Origin: Diphasiastrum complanatum
Taxonomy: Eukaryota > Streptophyta > Lycopodiopsida > Lycopodiales > Lycopodiaceae
Assembly: GCA_029204225.1 (NCBI GenBank)
Contig: CM055112.1
Location: 42,607,433 to 42,671,432, forward strand
Length of the DNA stretch: 64,000 bases
Reading direction: 5' to 3'
Below are positions 1-10,442 of the stretch, one piece after another; positions within the stretch are counted from its first letter, which is position 1; the number at the start of each line of letters is the position of its first letter. Under the pieces are notes generated by a model. That model was not told the origin of the DNA, did not search any database, and was given only the letters and a program-made list of their open reading frames with translations. A program made the translations under genes and the position numbers.

Positions 1-756
1 AGAAAATTCTAGAGAGAGAAAAATTGCTTTACCAGCTTGGGTAGAGTGCTCGGTATGAGGGGGGTGCCGAATCACACCAATACTATAGGGGAGTGCGGGT
101 TGCGACTCAGGGCGAGCTCCAACCAAGTCAGCCTCCCTTGCTGGAATGTTGTCATGGCTCTCGCCTTGGCATGCTAGCGCCCGGAGACTAGGGTCGGTCA
201 CACACTTGAAATGTAACCTTCTCAGATTTATCAATAAAGTGGGATTTTCTCAAATTGACTCTGATTACCTTCTGGGTTGGTCAGTGTTCGTAAAAGGGCC
301 AGTTGTAAGGCCGCTTGCAAATTTTAGAGTTGGCACATAGCTGAGGGTCGTATCCCGGGACGCCAGCGGTGTGCCGTCGGGACCATTCGGTCCGCGGCGC
401 CAGCGTATGTTGTCGGGACCATTCGGTCCAGGAACTGGTTCTCTCCATATCTGTCGCGGCTTGTGGTTCTGAGTGTTCCTTGCATGAACGTGAATGGGTT
501 AAGCTCTTGGGGAACGGGCTCTAACCTTTCGGCTGAGTTGGATGGCTTGCTTGTGTGGAAGTTACCTGTTTATGGCTGTCCAGCCTGATGTGGCGCCAGG
601 CCGGCTTCCAGCGCTCGTGACGAAGCTTTCAGTTGGTTAAGTCTGATGTAAGTCAGACCGCTTGCTTGGAATGGATGTTACTCGTTTGTAACGAAGCTTC
701 GAGTTGGTTAAGTTTGATGTATGTCGGGCGGCTTGCTTGGAGGGAAGTCACCCACA
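1..756 (+). repeat. LTR-1 family LTR, partial (copy a)
   Basis: This is a piece of the roughly 1.18 kb LTR that recurs at 24948, 27337 (reversed), 28311, 37694 and 39893 (reversed). It enters the window already inside the LTR, near the GA-rich tract that follows the first 210 bp. It runs through the AATAAA-containing middle (near 231) and the paired GGACC/GGTCC hairpin units (about 380-430). It stops at the sequence GTCACCCACA at 756, about 190 bp short of the LTR end, where G1 pseudogene sequence begins. It carries no coding capacity. The short open frames inside it are chance. Confidence 0.85.
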
Positions 757-2560
757 AGTCGACAAGTTCAAGCCAAATCCAAATGTTAAAGAGATGGTGT
801 AGGCATGTGACCAAGGAGGTGTGAGTCGCAAGGGGTATAGAGATTTGAAGAAGTATATGAAACGCTCTGACAAAAATGGGTTAAAACGCCATCAAATAAT
901 ACCTACTTATAAACTTGTTGAATTTGCCAAACGAAATGCAATTTGATTTTGCTCTCTGAATTAGGGCAGCATATTGAGGATTCATTTACAGTAACCAATA
1001 AGGAAGGAAAGGACCTCCGACATGGTTTCATTATCATCAAGGCAACAATATATTCTTAGATCTGGAAAAGGTCCAATCGATGATGAACCAACATTACGAG
1101 CTAAAACAAATGGTAAGAACATTTCTTGTAGTTCCGGTTTTCAATTGTATGATTTTCTTCACCTAATATGTTTTCGTAATGAAATTTTTGTTTTATAGAT
1201 TGCGGAGGTAAAGTTATATTTGTTATTAAGTTGGATAAAGCATAAATCGTAAAAGGGTGTAGAACTTGGAACGTGTCACAATCACCTTGATGAATCGTGA
1301 ATTGCAACAGTTTGTGGGAAGTTATTGTAAAGAATTTAGCGTGCAATCCGAAATATCACATATGGTGGATAGCTGCATTTGAAGTTCCTAAGGAGTCTCA
1401 CGAAGTACTGAAGTGCTAGTTGAAAAATGTAGTATATACTAAGATAATAATACATCACAAAATAAAGGCAAATTGCTCAATGTTGAGGGGAGAAAGCTTT
1501 GCTATAGAATGGCACCTGAAGACCTTGAAACGCATGTACGGTTGTGGTCTTGGTGCAAATGCAAAGAATTTTGTATATATTTTATGCTTGAATCTGGGCG
1601 AAACAAAAGTATTTTGAATTGCAACCAACATCTTGCACCAAATAGGCACAATCTAGACAAAGCTTGGAGTCCTGTGTTGAACATTCCTCTGGAAAGAGTC
1701 CATTTTTGCACAATGCATGGTGAATTATATTGGACAAATTATTATTTTTGCATTGTTGTTACACATGGAACATGCAGCCCAAATCAAGAGCAAATGTTAG
1801 CATTAGAAATCTAGAGATAATTTTATCCGATATGGGATTGCATGGTGGCCATGTGAGTCTTACCAAAGACGTTGAGATGAGTGGAAAAATGCAAGATGTT
1901 CCAACAAGTTTCAATGGGTGGTGCAAAAGCGAGACACTTATTGGCAAATCATATTGCACGAAAGCAGTGTTGAATGGGAGTACTGGAAGAAAATATGTCA
2001 ATGCACAACAAATATTGGCTCAGATCCTCGCATGGCAAGTACACGTGGTAAGGTCTGGCAAGCATTTGATTGCCTTGTCACAAACTATCAACAAAAGATG
2101 TGAGAGATGAAGATTTTGTGATAGATACCAAGAGAAGTCAAAACATTTATTCAATTGATGATCGATGCATGGGAGAACACACATAACTCACTATATGGTA
2201 TGTGTGTCTCATATTTCTACTTTTGTATTTATGTATTTATAAAGATTTAAACTAAATACAAATTTTATGTGAGCCATCACATCTTCTATGCTCATGGACC
2301 TTGGTTTATGAAAACCTATGGATCATTAGCTATCTGGAATACGCAAGGCATGGAAAAGAGTCATTACCTGGCAAAGGCTGCATATTTCAAAAATTCCACC
2401 CATGGCAGAGGAAATGGGTCCTTAGTAATGCATTGGTTGAGATATTTTAATGGTTTTATAGAGGAGTTTTGGGCCGAGGACACTTTCAAAACACAGAATT
2501 GAAGAGTTGAGTTCAATGATCTCCAATTCAAATTTAGTTTAGAAAGACGCATGCAATCCT
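757..2560 (+). pseudogene. G1-A: truncated copy of transposon-like gene G1
   Basis: This is a 5'-truncated copy of the gene on the minus strand at 17999-19981. It starts abruptly at the junction with LTR-1 and collinearly matches the B copy from its Val-Asp-Lys-Phe-Lys segment to the end. Intron 1 is still visible (1113-1198, GT donor GTAAGAAC, AG acceptor). The second donor (2198, GTATGTGTG) is intact, but its acceptor, CAG in copy B, has become CAT just before 2278. A 4-bp deletion near 1728 and further small indels break the frame. In contrast, the stretch around 1685-1715 is in frame here where copy B has a 1-bp loss. The two copies therefore decayed independently. No product is expected. 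Confidence 0.75.
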
Positions 2561-2815
2561 CTAGGCATCAAGAATGAGGATTCTAGAGACCGAGTTGGAA
2601 AAGAGATGGATGTCGAGGCCACCAACATCCAATGTTTGGAAAACAACGATTAGATAAGCGACAGAAACTGATGAGATGGAATAGAAGCAATTTATGTTGG
2701 ATTGTAATTCAATATTTCTTTGTGATAAATATTATTGACTAATTGAATTGTTGCTATAAATAGAAATTGCTTTATTTTGTTTTTATAATAATATCTCTTT
2801 TTGGAAACAACGTCC

Positions 2816-2826
2816 CTCTATATAAG
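2816..2826 (+). promoter_or_regulatory. TATA box of G2-A
   Basis: CTCTATATAAG lies about 125 bp upstream of the G2-A start codon at 2951. The same box sits at the same distance in front of G2-B (17635-17650, minus strand). The surrounding 130 bp are also conserved between copies, so the core promoter was duplicated with the gene. Confidence 0.55.
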
Positions 2827-2950
2827 AGTGGTGGGTTCTCATTTTGTTGTCACTTCATGCTTTGTTGAAATTTCCTTTCTCGTAATTTAGCTTGTCTTGT
2901 GCAATTAGACTACTACTTTGCTGGTAAATTAGTATCATAGTTGCATCACA

Positions 2951-3885
2951 ATGTCATCTTCTAAAATAGAGCTGGGCCAATCTGCTAGCCCCCACATAGT
3001 TTTTAGATCAGTTAGATCGTATTTATTGGTATGTTCACCGGTAGAATAGACACGCTTGCCCACTCTACGGGCTAATACCGATGCATTCACGTCTGTGAGT
3101 GAGTATATAGATGAAACTTTGAAGCCTTATGCTGCCGTACAAATTCATGGCTCAACTATCACGTGGATTCCATATAACTTGCTTAGTTATATATGGAAAG
3201 GAGATAGACCCTTATATCGCTCTCGTCAACAGATTATATTAGTCTCTTGGGTAACGATCATTACTTGGAGCTGACTAAGGATCAGTTGAAATTTTTGTAT
3301 CTTGAAAGTGTAGGAAGGAAGTTTATATCCGGTGAGATTACTGTTATTTTTTTGCTTAATGAGTTTCTAGCGATTTAGGGTCGACAACGAAGACAATCCT
3401 AGTGTGCAGGTGAATGAGATGGGACGACTCGGGTGAAGAGGAAGATTTATCCCCGAAGTAGGAATCAGTCTTGACTGCGCAAGAGGCAATAGGTGCATCC
3501 ACATCAGCGGAGCCGGACGATATAGATGAGTCTAATGATGTCGTGCTTTGAATCCATGGCCTTTCTCCAATCATTATTGATGGGGCAAGAGTATGTGTTC
3601 ATGGCATGACTTGCAACATATTCTTGGCTTGCGAGAAGATGAGATGTTGGTAGCATTGGTAAAATTGTAGAATGCTTACCCGTCAGCGCCAAAGGCTTAC
3701 TATGACCTCCGAAAAGCCATTTTCAATTATTCTGCCCTGAGACCCGGCTCATTCTCTCGGGTTTAATTGCCCCTTATGAGAATGAGAGTGATGCTCCAAA
3801 ATTAGCATTAGAAATGTTAAAACTAGTAATGTCATCAATAAAGCGATCAGAGAAGCTAATGTCTCCTCTGAAGGAAATGGACCGA
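2951..3885 (+). pseudogene. G2-A: broken copy of unrecognised gene G2
   Basis: This is a collinear copy of the minus-strand gene at 16640-17514. The start codon and first eight residues (MSSSKIEL) match. An early indel then shifts the frame, and further indels follow. The segment corresponding to the middle of the second open part of G2-B (a Gln-Asn-Gly-Ser to Leu-Lys-Arg-Leu stretch) is deleted around 3665-3690. The 3' end (about 3720-3885) encodes an extra piece with repeated Leu/Lys/Ser residues that copy B lacks. The family is not recognised. No product is expected from this copy. Confidence 0.6.
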
Positions 3886-3906
3886 ATGTGAATAAAGATT
3901 TTGTCG

Positions 3907-3970
3907 TTTTTTTCTTGTCGACTCTCCTAATTATCTATTTTTTTTCTTGTCGACTCTCCTAATTATCTGT
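3907..3970. repeat. Tandem duplication, about 35-bp unit
   Basis: Two copies of a poly-T plus CTTGTCGACTCTCCTAATTA unit lie head to tail in the gap between G2-A and G3-A. Confidence 0.7.
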
Positions 3971-4120
3971 TGTAATTTTTTTGCGCCCTGACGTGATTTT
4001 CATGCCAAAGGTTGTTTGACTTGGTCAAAGTGCCCGTGGTTGCGCCTTGGCATGATTTTCACGCCAAGGCAAAGAAACCTTTCTTTTGCTACATCATACT
4101 AAAAAAAACCACCACTCCCA

Positions 4121-4205
4121 TAGTACTGAAAATTTCAAATCACTGCATTCACATAGATAGTACTGAAATTTTTAAATCACTGCATTCACATAGATAGTAC
4201 TGAAA
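4121..4205. repeat. Tandem repeat, 37-bp unit, 2.3 copies
   Basis: The units begin with TAGTACTG at 4121, 4158 and 4195 and share the ATCACTGCATTCACATAGA core. They lie just downstream of the G3-A stop codon, in what would be its 3' flank. The rest of 3970-4320 is AT-rich and shows nothing else. Confidence 0.75.
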
Positions 4206-4320
4206 TCAGATATGAAACACAATCACAACAATTTGCATTCACATAACCTGAAAATCTTCAATATATTTAATACGAAATCTTTAGTATATTATAGATAAAA
4301 TCTCTCAGTACATGATATTT

Positions 4321-5471
4321 TTAATTGCGCTCTCTCCTTGATGTTCTAGCTAGGTGGAAATCCTTCAGGAGTATTGTGACTCTCTTTCCGTGTACCGCAC
4401 ACAAAAATGAGTCCTCAAAAAGCTGTGTTAGAAACATTTTTGCAGACTCTTGTATCGCGGACATAGCCTCTGTCGTAACTCTGTTACCCAAGGGAAAATC
4501 ATCTATTATCTCTTTTACAAGCCTCACAAATGGGGCCCTAGGTATCAAAAATTTCACAGATTTCTGATACCTCCTTATATCTTGCAGCCACTTTGCAATC
4601 CTGCGCTTCCTACACGATCGAGGAGGTGGGTGGCTGCATCCTACGGAGTCCTTTCCAGCCCAAGGTGCCGCATGAGAGGCCGACCTACCCCTGCCACGCT
4701 CTATGGTCCTACTTGGGCCAGCTGCGACAGAAGTTGGAGGTGGTGGATGTGGAGGTGGACACGGTGGAGGCGGTGGAGGTGATGTTGGCGATGTGGGCAG
4801 TGGCGATGGCAGCTGAGCAGCATGATTCCGTCGCTTTGGTGCAGAGCCTGCCTTGCAGAGATTCTTTCTCTTTTGCTCGTGTGCTCTTCTCCTAGACCAT
4901 CTGTGTGTCCTTTCAAATTCATCTTTGTTGTGTGCGAAATCGGGGTGCCCTCATCAGAACCACCCACCAGCAACGACATCATCGGACCCGTCACCGGGCC
5001 GTGACTTGGGGCTGACACAGTGGGTGTGGTGTCACCCGATATGCTCAAATCTGCCGTGTCCATGCCCATTGCTGGTGGAAATGGGTCAAAGAATGCATCA
5101 TTTAGAACCGGCAACTCAACCGATGCCACAAGCTCCTGGTCCAAGAACTGCATTGTTTCTTCCCGCTCGATTATCGTCGGGGAAGGGATTCTTTGTTCTG
5201 GTTGCTGCTGCTACGACTACTCTTCTAGCTGCTGCTACTACTCTTGCTACTGTTGCTCCTCCTCCTGTACAGCTAGTGTGTGGGCCATTTCCTCCTCAGC
5301 TTCATGTTGAGTGGTCGGATCATCATGGGTCACTATTGGGCTGTGACTCCTACTCCTACTTCTGCTCCCCCGTCTCTCTCTCATCGAGGGTGGCTTATCA
5401 TTCTGATGGAGCAATGCAGTCACTCTGGGATCTCTAGCCGTTTGTTTTGTCTGTGCCATTTCCTCCGACAT
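4321..5471 (-). pseudogene. G3-A: enlarged, divergent histone H3-like gene
   Basis: Read on the minus strand this spans about 383 codons, against 136 for canonical H3. An inner Met (5459) is followed by AQTKQTAR, one substitution from the H3 tail, with the Lys4 position kept and Lys9 absent. Next come an RS-rich segment, a Glu/Gln tract with five in-frame TAG codons (about 5170-5250), a middle region ending near 4920, a Pro-rich linker (4741-4800) and the fold. The fold (about 4620-4321) has IRRYQKS, LIPRAPF, LFEDSFLCAVH and KRVTILLKDFHLAR and stops at TAA 4321. LIP-AP and KDF resemble CENH3, but loop 1 has H3 length. A 1-bp deletion near 4912 relative to copy B shifts the frame. Histone-fold membership is seen directly. 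A centromeric role is only a possibility, and as drawn the gene is broken. Confidence 0.72.
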
Positions 5472-5479
5472 TGGTTAGG

Positions 5480-5905
5480 TCTCGAACACGTATCAGAGAA
5501 CACGAAAGCTGAAAAACAAACACTCTCAGAAAATTGGACACTCTGACATTTGAGGGATGAAGTGGAAAAATGAGGACCCAAGCACCCTTATATAGTGAAG
5601 GGTTCTATTTTTAGTAAGTGCTCCTATAAAGGTTTTGGCCTCTTTTTCAAATATGGTATGTTCTTGTTTTGGCGAATAGTAGAGATCGAAATTGTCGGTT
5701 AGCGGAGGCCTTCAAAGAAGCCTAATTGAAAACCAATAATATTGATAAAATGCATATCACTAAATGATTAGAACCCTAACAAGTTGTCTCAACCTTAGAC
5801 ATCCACAAATGTATTAACATGCATATAAAATGTAAGAACGCAAGAGTGAAGTCAAAACACAACCGAATATATTAGAATAGAGTCAAAACACAACAACTAA
5901 TTGTG
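5480..5905 (-). promoter_or_regulatory. Conserved 5' flank and TATA box of G3-A
   Basis: On the minus strand, TATATAAG (about 5588-5598) lies about 120 bp before the G3-A start codon. Nearly 400 bp of this flank align with 14801-15220 in front of G3-B. Similarity fades at about 5905 here and 15220 there, which marks the edge of the duplicated unit. The homology shows only shared ancestry; promoter activity is inferred from the TATA position. Confidence 0.55.
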
Positions 5906-7028
5906 CTTTCTGTTCTTCATTACATAAAATCCTTTATTCCCATTGGACTCCTAATGTCCCTGTTTGTAAAAATGATACACATTTCTGATCTTCTTTGTCT
6001 CGTCTCCATATCTGCAAAACCAGGCACAAAATTAATAATCCTTCTATATATATATTTAACATTACTATTTAAAATTTAGAAATCTGATGGAAATTAGGGG
6101 CAAAATCTGCTGGCACATCAACAAAAGTCAATCCAAGCATATGCCGAGATCTTCTAGGCTGCACTCCCTGTTGATATGAACTTCTCGTATTTCATCATGG
6201 GGCATATGTATGGATATTTTCAATTCTTGTTGATTCGTCTCCGCATCCAGAGGGTCCATCGGCCATGACCAAACTTGTTAAAAATTGTAAAACATATCTA
6301 TCATCTGTTGTTAATGTTTGGGGGATCCTACCCATGTAAATATTGTGTACATATCCAAGGTATGTGAATTGAGCACATATCCTTGTAGAATAGGGCGAGT
6401 TTGGGTTAGGTAGATCAAATTCCAGTGACATGCATAAAGTCTAGTTGGTCTAGTATGATATGCAATAATGTTAACAATGTCTAGTTTGACATGCATATAT
6501 AGATTCACATGGAATTAGTCAATTATGACCTTGTAGAAACTCGAGCCACAATAAAAGCATAATATCCTAAGTTTCCATAGTGACAGGCAAAGCATACTAT
6601 CACTCTAATGGACACATGCATGTAGATTTGTACATGGCTAGTTGAGAAATTGCCATTTGGAGAAAGTAGGTAGAAGTTAGGTGCAACATGTGCATGCTAG
6701 CAGTTAGGTGTCAAGTTAATAGTTGTTTGCACTTGAATAGGTGTAGGATGTGCATTGAATGCAAGGAGTACCATGAATTTTGGTTCTCCTATATATATGT
6801 ACATATCATCCTCATTCACAAAGTAATGAAGAACCAAAGTTTTGTAGCTATCTCATGCTTGGTTGGATCTAAATTGTTTTTTTTTTCTTGTCAACTCTCT
6901 AGCTCTCTCTCTCTAACTCATGTTGAGGCTAATGCTTATGCATTGTAATCTTGTACTTTTAATTATTCTTTGATTCATTACTATCATAGTCTATTGATTA
7001 GCATGCTAGATTGTGAATTAGCCATATC
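5906..7028. other. AT-rich spacer without recognisable genes
   Basis: Only short open frames with no recognisable motif occur here. There is a TC-rich stretch around 6895-6915. Nothing further can be supported. Confidence 0.6.
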
Positions 7029-7285
7029 TGATAAATTTTACAGTTTTTAGGACAATAATGATTGTACTTTACAATCATAGAGAGTTATTGGTTGCTTAAT
7101 CAATGAATCTATCAAGTTCTACACATTAGATCTTGATCTAGATTCACTACAATTGGATTTAAGCAAGAGCAATGGATCAACACATCATTTATTGATGAGA
7201 GCAGCCTCACACGTGTGGAGTACTATCCACTGTATGGCCTGCACTTGAAACAACAAGTACAATGATACTAGATAGCAATCATATA
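7029..7285 (-). repeat. Copia-2 3' LTR, partial
   Basis: It matches the inner end of the 5' LTR at 10443-10700 with scattered differences, including the CACACGTGTG palindrome. Similarity ends near 7285, where the deleted coding region begins, so the first two thirds of this LTR are gone. Confidence 0.8.
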
Positions 7286-8652
7286 CATGCAAGTGGTTTC
7301 TTACCTCTTGGAAGATCTACAAGATTCCAAGTATGATTCTCTTCTAATGCATCATACTCTACTTGCATTGCATCTCTCCAAACTTTAGATTTATATGCTT
7401 CTTCAAAAGATGATGGTCCTTCAAGCAATGTAGCTAAAAAAGAGTAAGAGGTAGAAGATGTAGAGCCTTCCTTTTGCTTTCCCTTGTCCACATAGGTAAG
7501 CCTTGAGGGCTCGACCTTGCTCCTTGATGATCTTCTCGGCCCCTTTTGACTCGGATCCAAATCTCCATCCTCTGGTTTGTCATGATCCTCCTCGGGTTTG
7601 TCAAGATCCTCCTTGGATTTGTCAAGATCTTCAATGCACAATGGGTTAGATCCATTTGACAAGCTCTTAGCAAATTGTGACTCATCAAAAAGTACATCCT
7701 TGCTTACCTTTACTTTCTTGGATGTAGGATCATATATCCTATATCCCTTGCTATTTTCTCCATAGCCAACAAAGATTCCTTTGAAGGAGGTAGCATCTTC
7801 TTTCCTTCTATTCTCCAAAGGAATGTGTACATAACAAGTACATCGAAAGATCTTAAAATCTTTTACATTGGGTTTCTTATCAAACAAGGCTTGATAAGGT
7901 GAGATCCCATCTATAGCACTACTAGGAAGTCTATTACACAAATAATTAGCACATGTTATAACTTCTCCCCAAAATGAGATGGGAAGTGATGCATCAAGCC
8001 TCAAGGACTTTGCACACTCACATAGACTCCTATTTTTCCTCTCAGCCACCCCATTTTGTTGAGGGGTGTAGGAACAAGTATATTGTAACTTAATACCATT
8101 GATCTCACAAAAGTCTTTCATTTTATTGGAGGTGCACTCTCCTCCATTATCACATCTTAGTGCTTTGATAGAATTACTAAGTTGTTTCTCTACTAGAGAC
8201 TTGAACTTAATGAAAGCTTCATAAACAAGACTTTTCTTTGATAGTAACTCAATCCATGTGAATCTAGTACAATCATCTATAAAAGTTACATACATCAAGG
8301 CACCTCCATTACTTGCATGTGAGAAACTATGTACATCAGAATGTATGAGATCCAAGGGAGAGAGAGATCTTGATGAACATCTCTATTAAGAAGACTTGTG
8401 TGACTTTGCAAGGCCACATGCCTCACACATCTTTCCACACTTCATGAAAGCTCTTGGTAGGTCGAGAGATAGTTCCTTGCTTGCCATTGACTCCATAGAT
8501 TGAAGATTAGGATGGCCTAATCTCTTATGCCAAAGCTCCACTTGAGTTAGCTCCTCCCTAGCCAAGTTCACACTTTCACTTGCAACATTAGCATCCAACT
8601 TGAAAAGTCTACCTTGCTTAATGCCACTAGCTATGCACTTATCATTTTTCAA
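7279..8652 (-). pseudogene. Copia-2 integrase region (GAG-pre-integrase plus rve)
   Basis: The frame shows the pre-integrase zinc part (LWHKRLGH and CEACGLAKSHK), then two adjacent stop codons at 8383-8388. It then continues in the same frame into the integrase catalytic core with IHSDVH, RCDNGGE and QQNGVAERKNR, which carry the usual DDE residues. It ends with the linker that precedes RT, through WNLVDLP. At KKPLAC the frame runs straight into LTR sequence and stops at 7279. The function in an intact relative would be cDNA insertion. This copy is dead through the double stop, an upstream frameshift and loss of RT. Confidence 0.85.
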
Positions 8653-8843
8653 GATGGAACAAACTCCATTCTTGAAATGTACATCTAGTCCATTGTCCGT
8701 CCTACACTAAGCAAGTTTCTTGAAATGGTAGGAACATACAAAACATTATCTAGATCTATCCTTTTAGATTTGCCTAAGCAAAGAGGTATAGATCCTATGC
8801 CATCTATCTTGCATGCTTGATCACTAGCACTATATATTGATTT

Positions 8844-9842
8844 CTAAGAGTCATTACAAGATAGAAGAGTAGAAAAATAATGCTTGTTAAAGGACATGTG
8901 GGAACTAGCCCCACTATCTATACACCATGTGTCTTGACTTGAAGTTGGTGTAGATGCAACCATTAAGGATGTGTTGAATCCATCCTCATCTTCTTCATCT
9001 TGAGAAATGTTCCCTTGATCTCCTTTGGCTTGTTGATTCTTCTTCAAGTAGCATTCTGAGGCAAAGTGTCCTTTCTTTCCACAAAAGAAACACTTTAGTT
9101 TTGCCTTGTTCTTCACTTTGCCTTTGGAGGTAGATCCTCCATTCTTCGTCTCGGCCTCCTTGCCTTGATTTTTCTTGAATGGATTTTGCTTCTTCTTGCC
9201 TTTAGATGTAAAGTTAGCTTTCTCCTCTCCTCCATTAAGTGACATGCTATCCATTCTTGTCTTGAGGTGTAGAAGCCTACTCTCCTCGGACACAAGAACA
9301 TTGTGCAACCTTTCAATGGATGGAAGAGAGTCTTGAATAGCAAATGATTGGACTAAGTTGGTGAACTCATCACCTAGACCATTCAATATGATTTGTACTA
9401 GTTCTTGATCTTGGATCTTCTCTCCTATTGCACTTAACTCCTTGTTAAGAGATTTGATCCTAAGGACATACTCTTGTCCACTCTCTCCACTTCCTTTCAT
9501 GCTTTGGAAAACTTGATTTCTTAGCATGAGGATCCTTGAAGTATTGTTGGATTCATAAATGCTCTTTAATGAATCCCAAGCCTCTTTGGATGAGGTACAA
9601 GAAGACACCTCTTTCAAGAGGTCATTACATACATTTAACTTTATGCAATGTAGAGCTAATCTTGCTCTCTTCTTGTATTTGGATTGTTCTTGGGGAGTTT
9701 GAGGCTCTTCCTCTACTCCTTGAACTATGTCATATAGATCATGAATCACTAGGAGTGATTCCGTTCTCACTTTCCAAATGGAATAATTTGTGGAAGTGAG
9801 TCTCTCACTTGATTCCATCAAATATCCACCCATGGATGACAT
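8844..9842 (-). CDS. Copia-2 Gag and start of protease
   Basis: This is an open frame of 332 residues starting MSSMGGYL. An N-terminal Gag segment is followed by the helical UBN2-type Gag domain (about residues 50-190), a Lys-rich stretch, the CCHC knuckle CFFCGKKGHFASEC (about residue 250) and the protease active site CIDSGASSHMS. Gag would coat the element RNA and the protease would cut the polyprotein. A stop at 8844-8846 truncates the protease. The remaining protease sequence lies between there and 8652 after a frame change. It is coding-like but not functional in context. Confidence 0.85.
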   Translation of the reverse strand: MSSMGGYLMESSERLTSTNYSIWKVRTESLLVIHDLYDIVQGVEEEPQTPQEQSKYKKRARLALHCIKLNVCNDLLKEVSSCTSSKEAWDSLKSIYESNNTSRILMLRNQVFQSMKGSGESGQEYVLRIKSLNKELSAIGEKIQDQELVQIILNGLGDEFTNLVQSFAIQDSLPSIERLHNVLVSEESRLLHLKTRMDSMSLNGGEEKANFTSKGKKKQNPFKKNQGKEAETKNGGSTSKGKVKNKAKLKCFFCGKKGHFASECYLKKNQQAKGDQGNISQDEEDEDGFNTSLMVASTPTSSQDTWCIDSGASSHMSFNKHYFSTLLSCNDS

Positions 9843-10430
9843 TTTAGAATGAATGCTCTTCTAAAAATCACGGAGATTTTTTTAATTTTAAAAGATCTAT
9901 GAAAAGGCCTAAAGCTTACTAGAATGCCTATAGGCTTGTCTCTATCGAACTAGCACACAAGCTTGAATGATACTCAAAGATCTTACCAAAAATTCCTAGC
10001 TTTCACTCTCACAAAAAAAAAATTGCTTTACACTTTTCTTAAAGATTTCACTTCATCTAAGGATCTGAACAAATCAGCCTCTAAGATCTGATCTTAGACT
10101 CTAAAAAGAAATGCTTCAATGATCCAAAACACTATTTGGTCACAGGCATTAGCTAGAATGAATCTAGATCAATACTATGCTTCAAAAAGCACAAAAAATG
10201 AACTAGTATTGTAATTTTGGGACCAACAAACACAAAGTAACTTGTATTGAAAGTTGTTGTACGGTTTCACACATGTGAGAAGTACATACACAGCCTCCAA
10301 GTCGTTTTGATCCAAATGATTACAGTAAGCTATCACTCTCGAAGAACTCGCCCTCACTAGTATTGGCCAAAAACAAATTTTGCCAATGATCTTTACAAGA
10401 TTTATGATTCAATGATAACTCTCTTACTTA

Positions 10431-10442
10431 GATTTGATACCA
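10431..10442 (-). other. Copia-2 primer binding site
   Basis: On the minus strand TGGTATCAAATC directly abuts the LTR end. Its first seven bases match the initiator-Met tRNA primer site seen elsewhere in the window (TGGTATCAGAGC), and the rest has drifted. Confidence 0.7.

Noticed and set aside
5160-5260. A genome-wide reassignment of TAG to Gln
   Set aside because: The retroelements in the window use TAG as an ordinary stop, for example at the end of Copia-1 pol. Many TAG codons elsewhere look like mutations, so recoding is not needed.
4450-5437. Plus-strand open frames across the H3-like gene
   Set aside because: They are antisense shadows of the GC-rich G3-A coding strand. The minus-strand reading gives recognisable histone motifs.
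4321-5471. Calling G3 a definite CENH3
   Set aside because: Some fold residues are CENH3-like, but loop 1 has canonical H3 length and the tail resembles canonical H3. The evidence does not decide.
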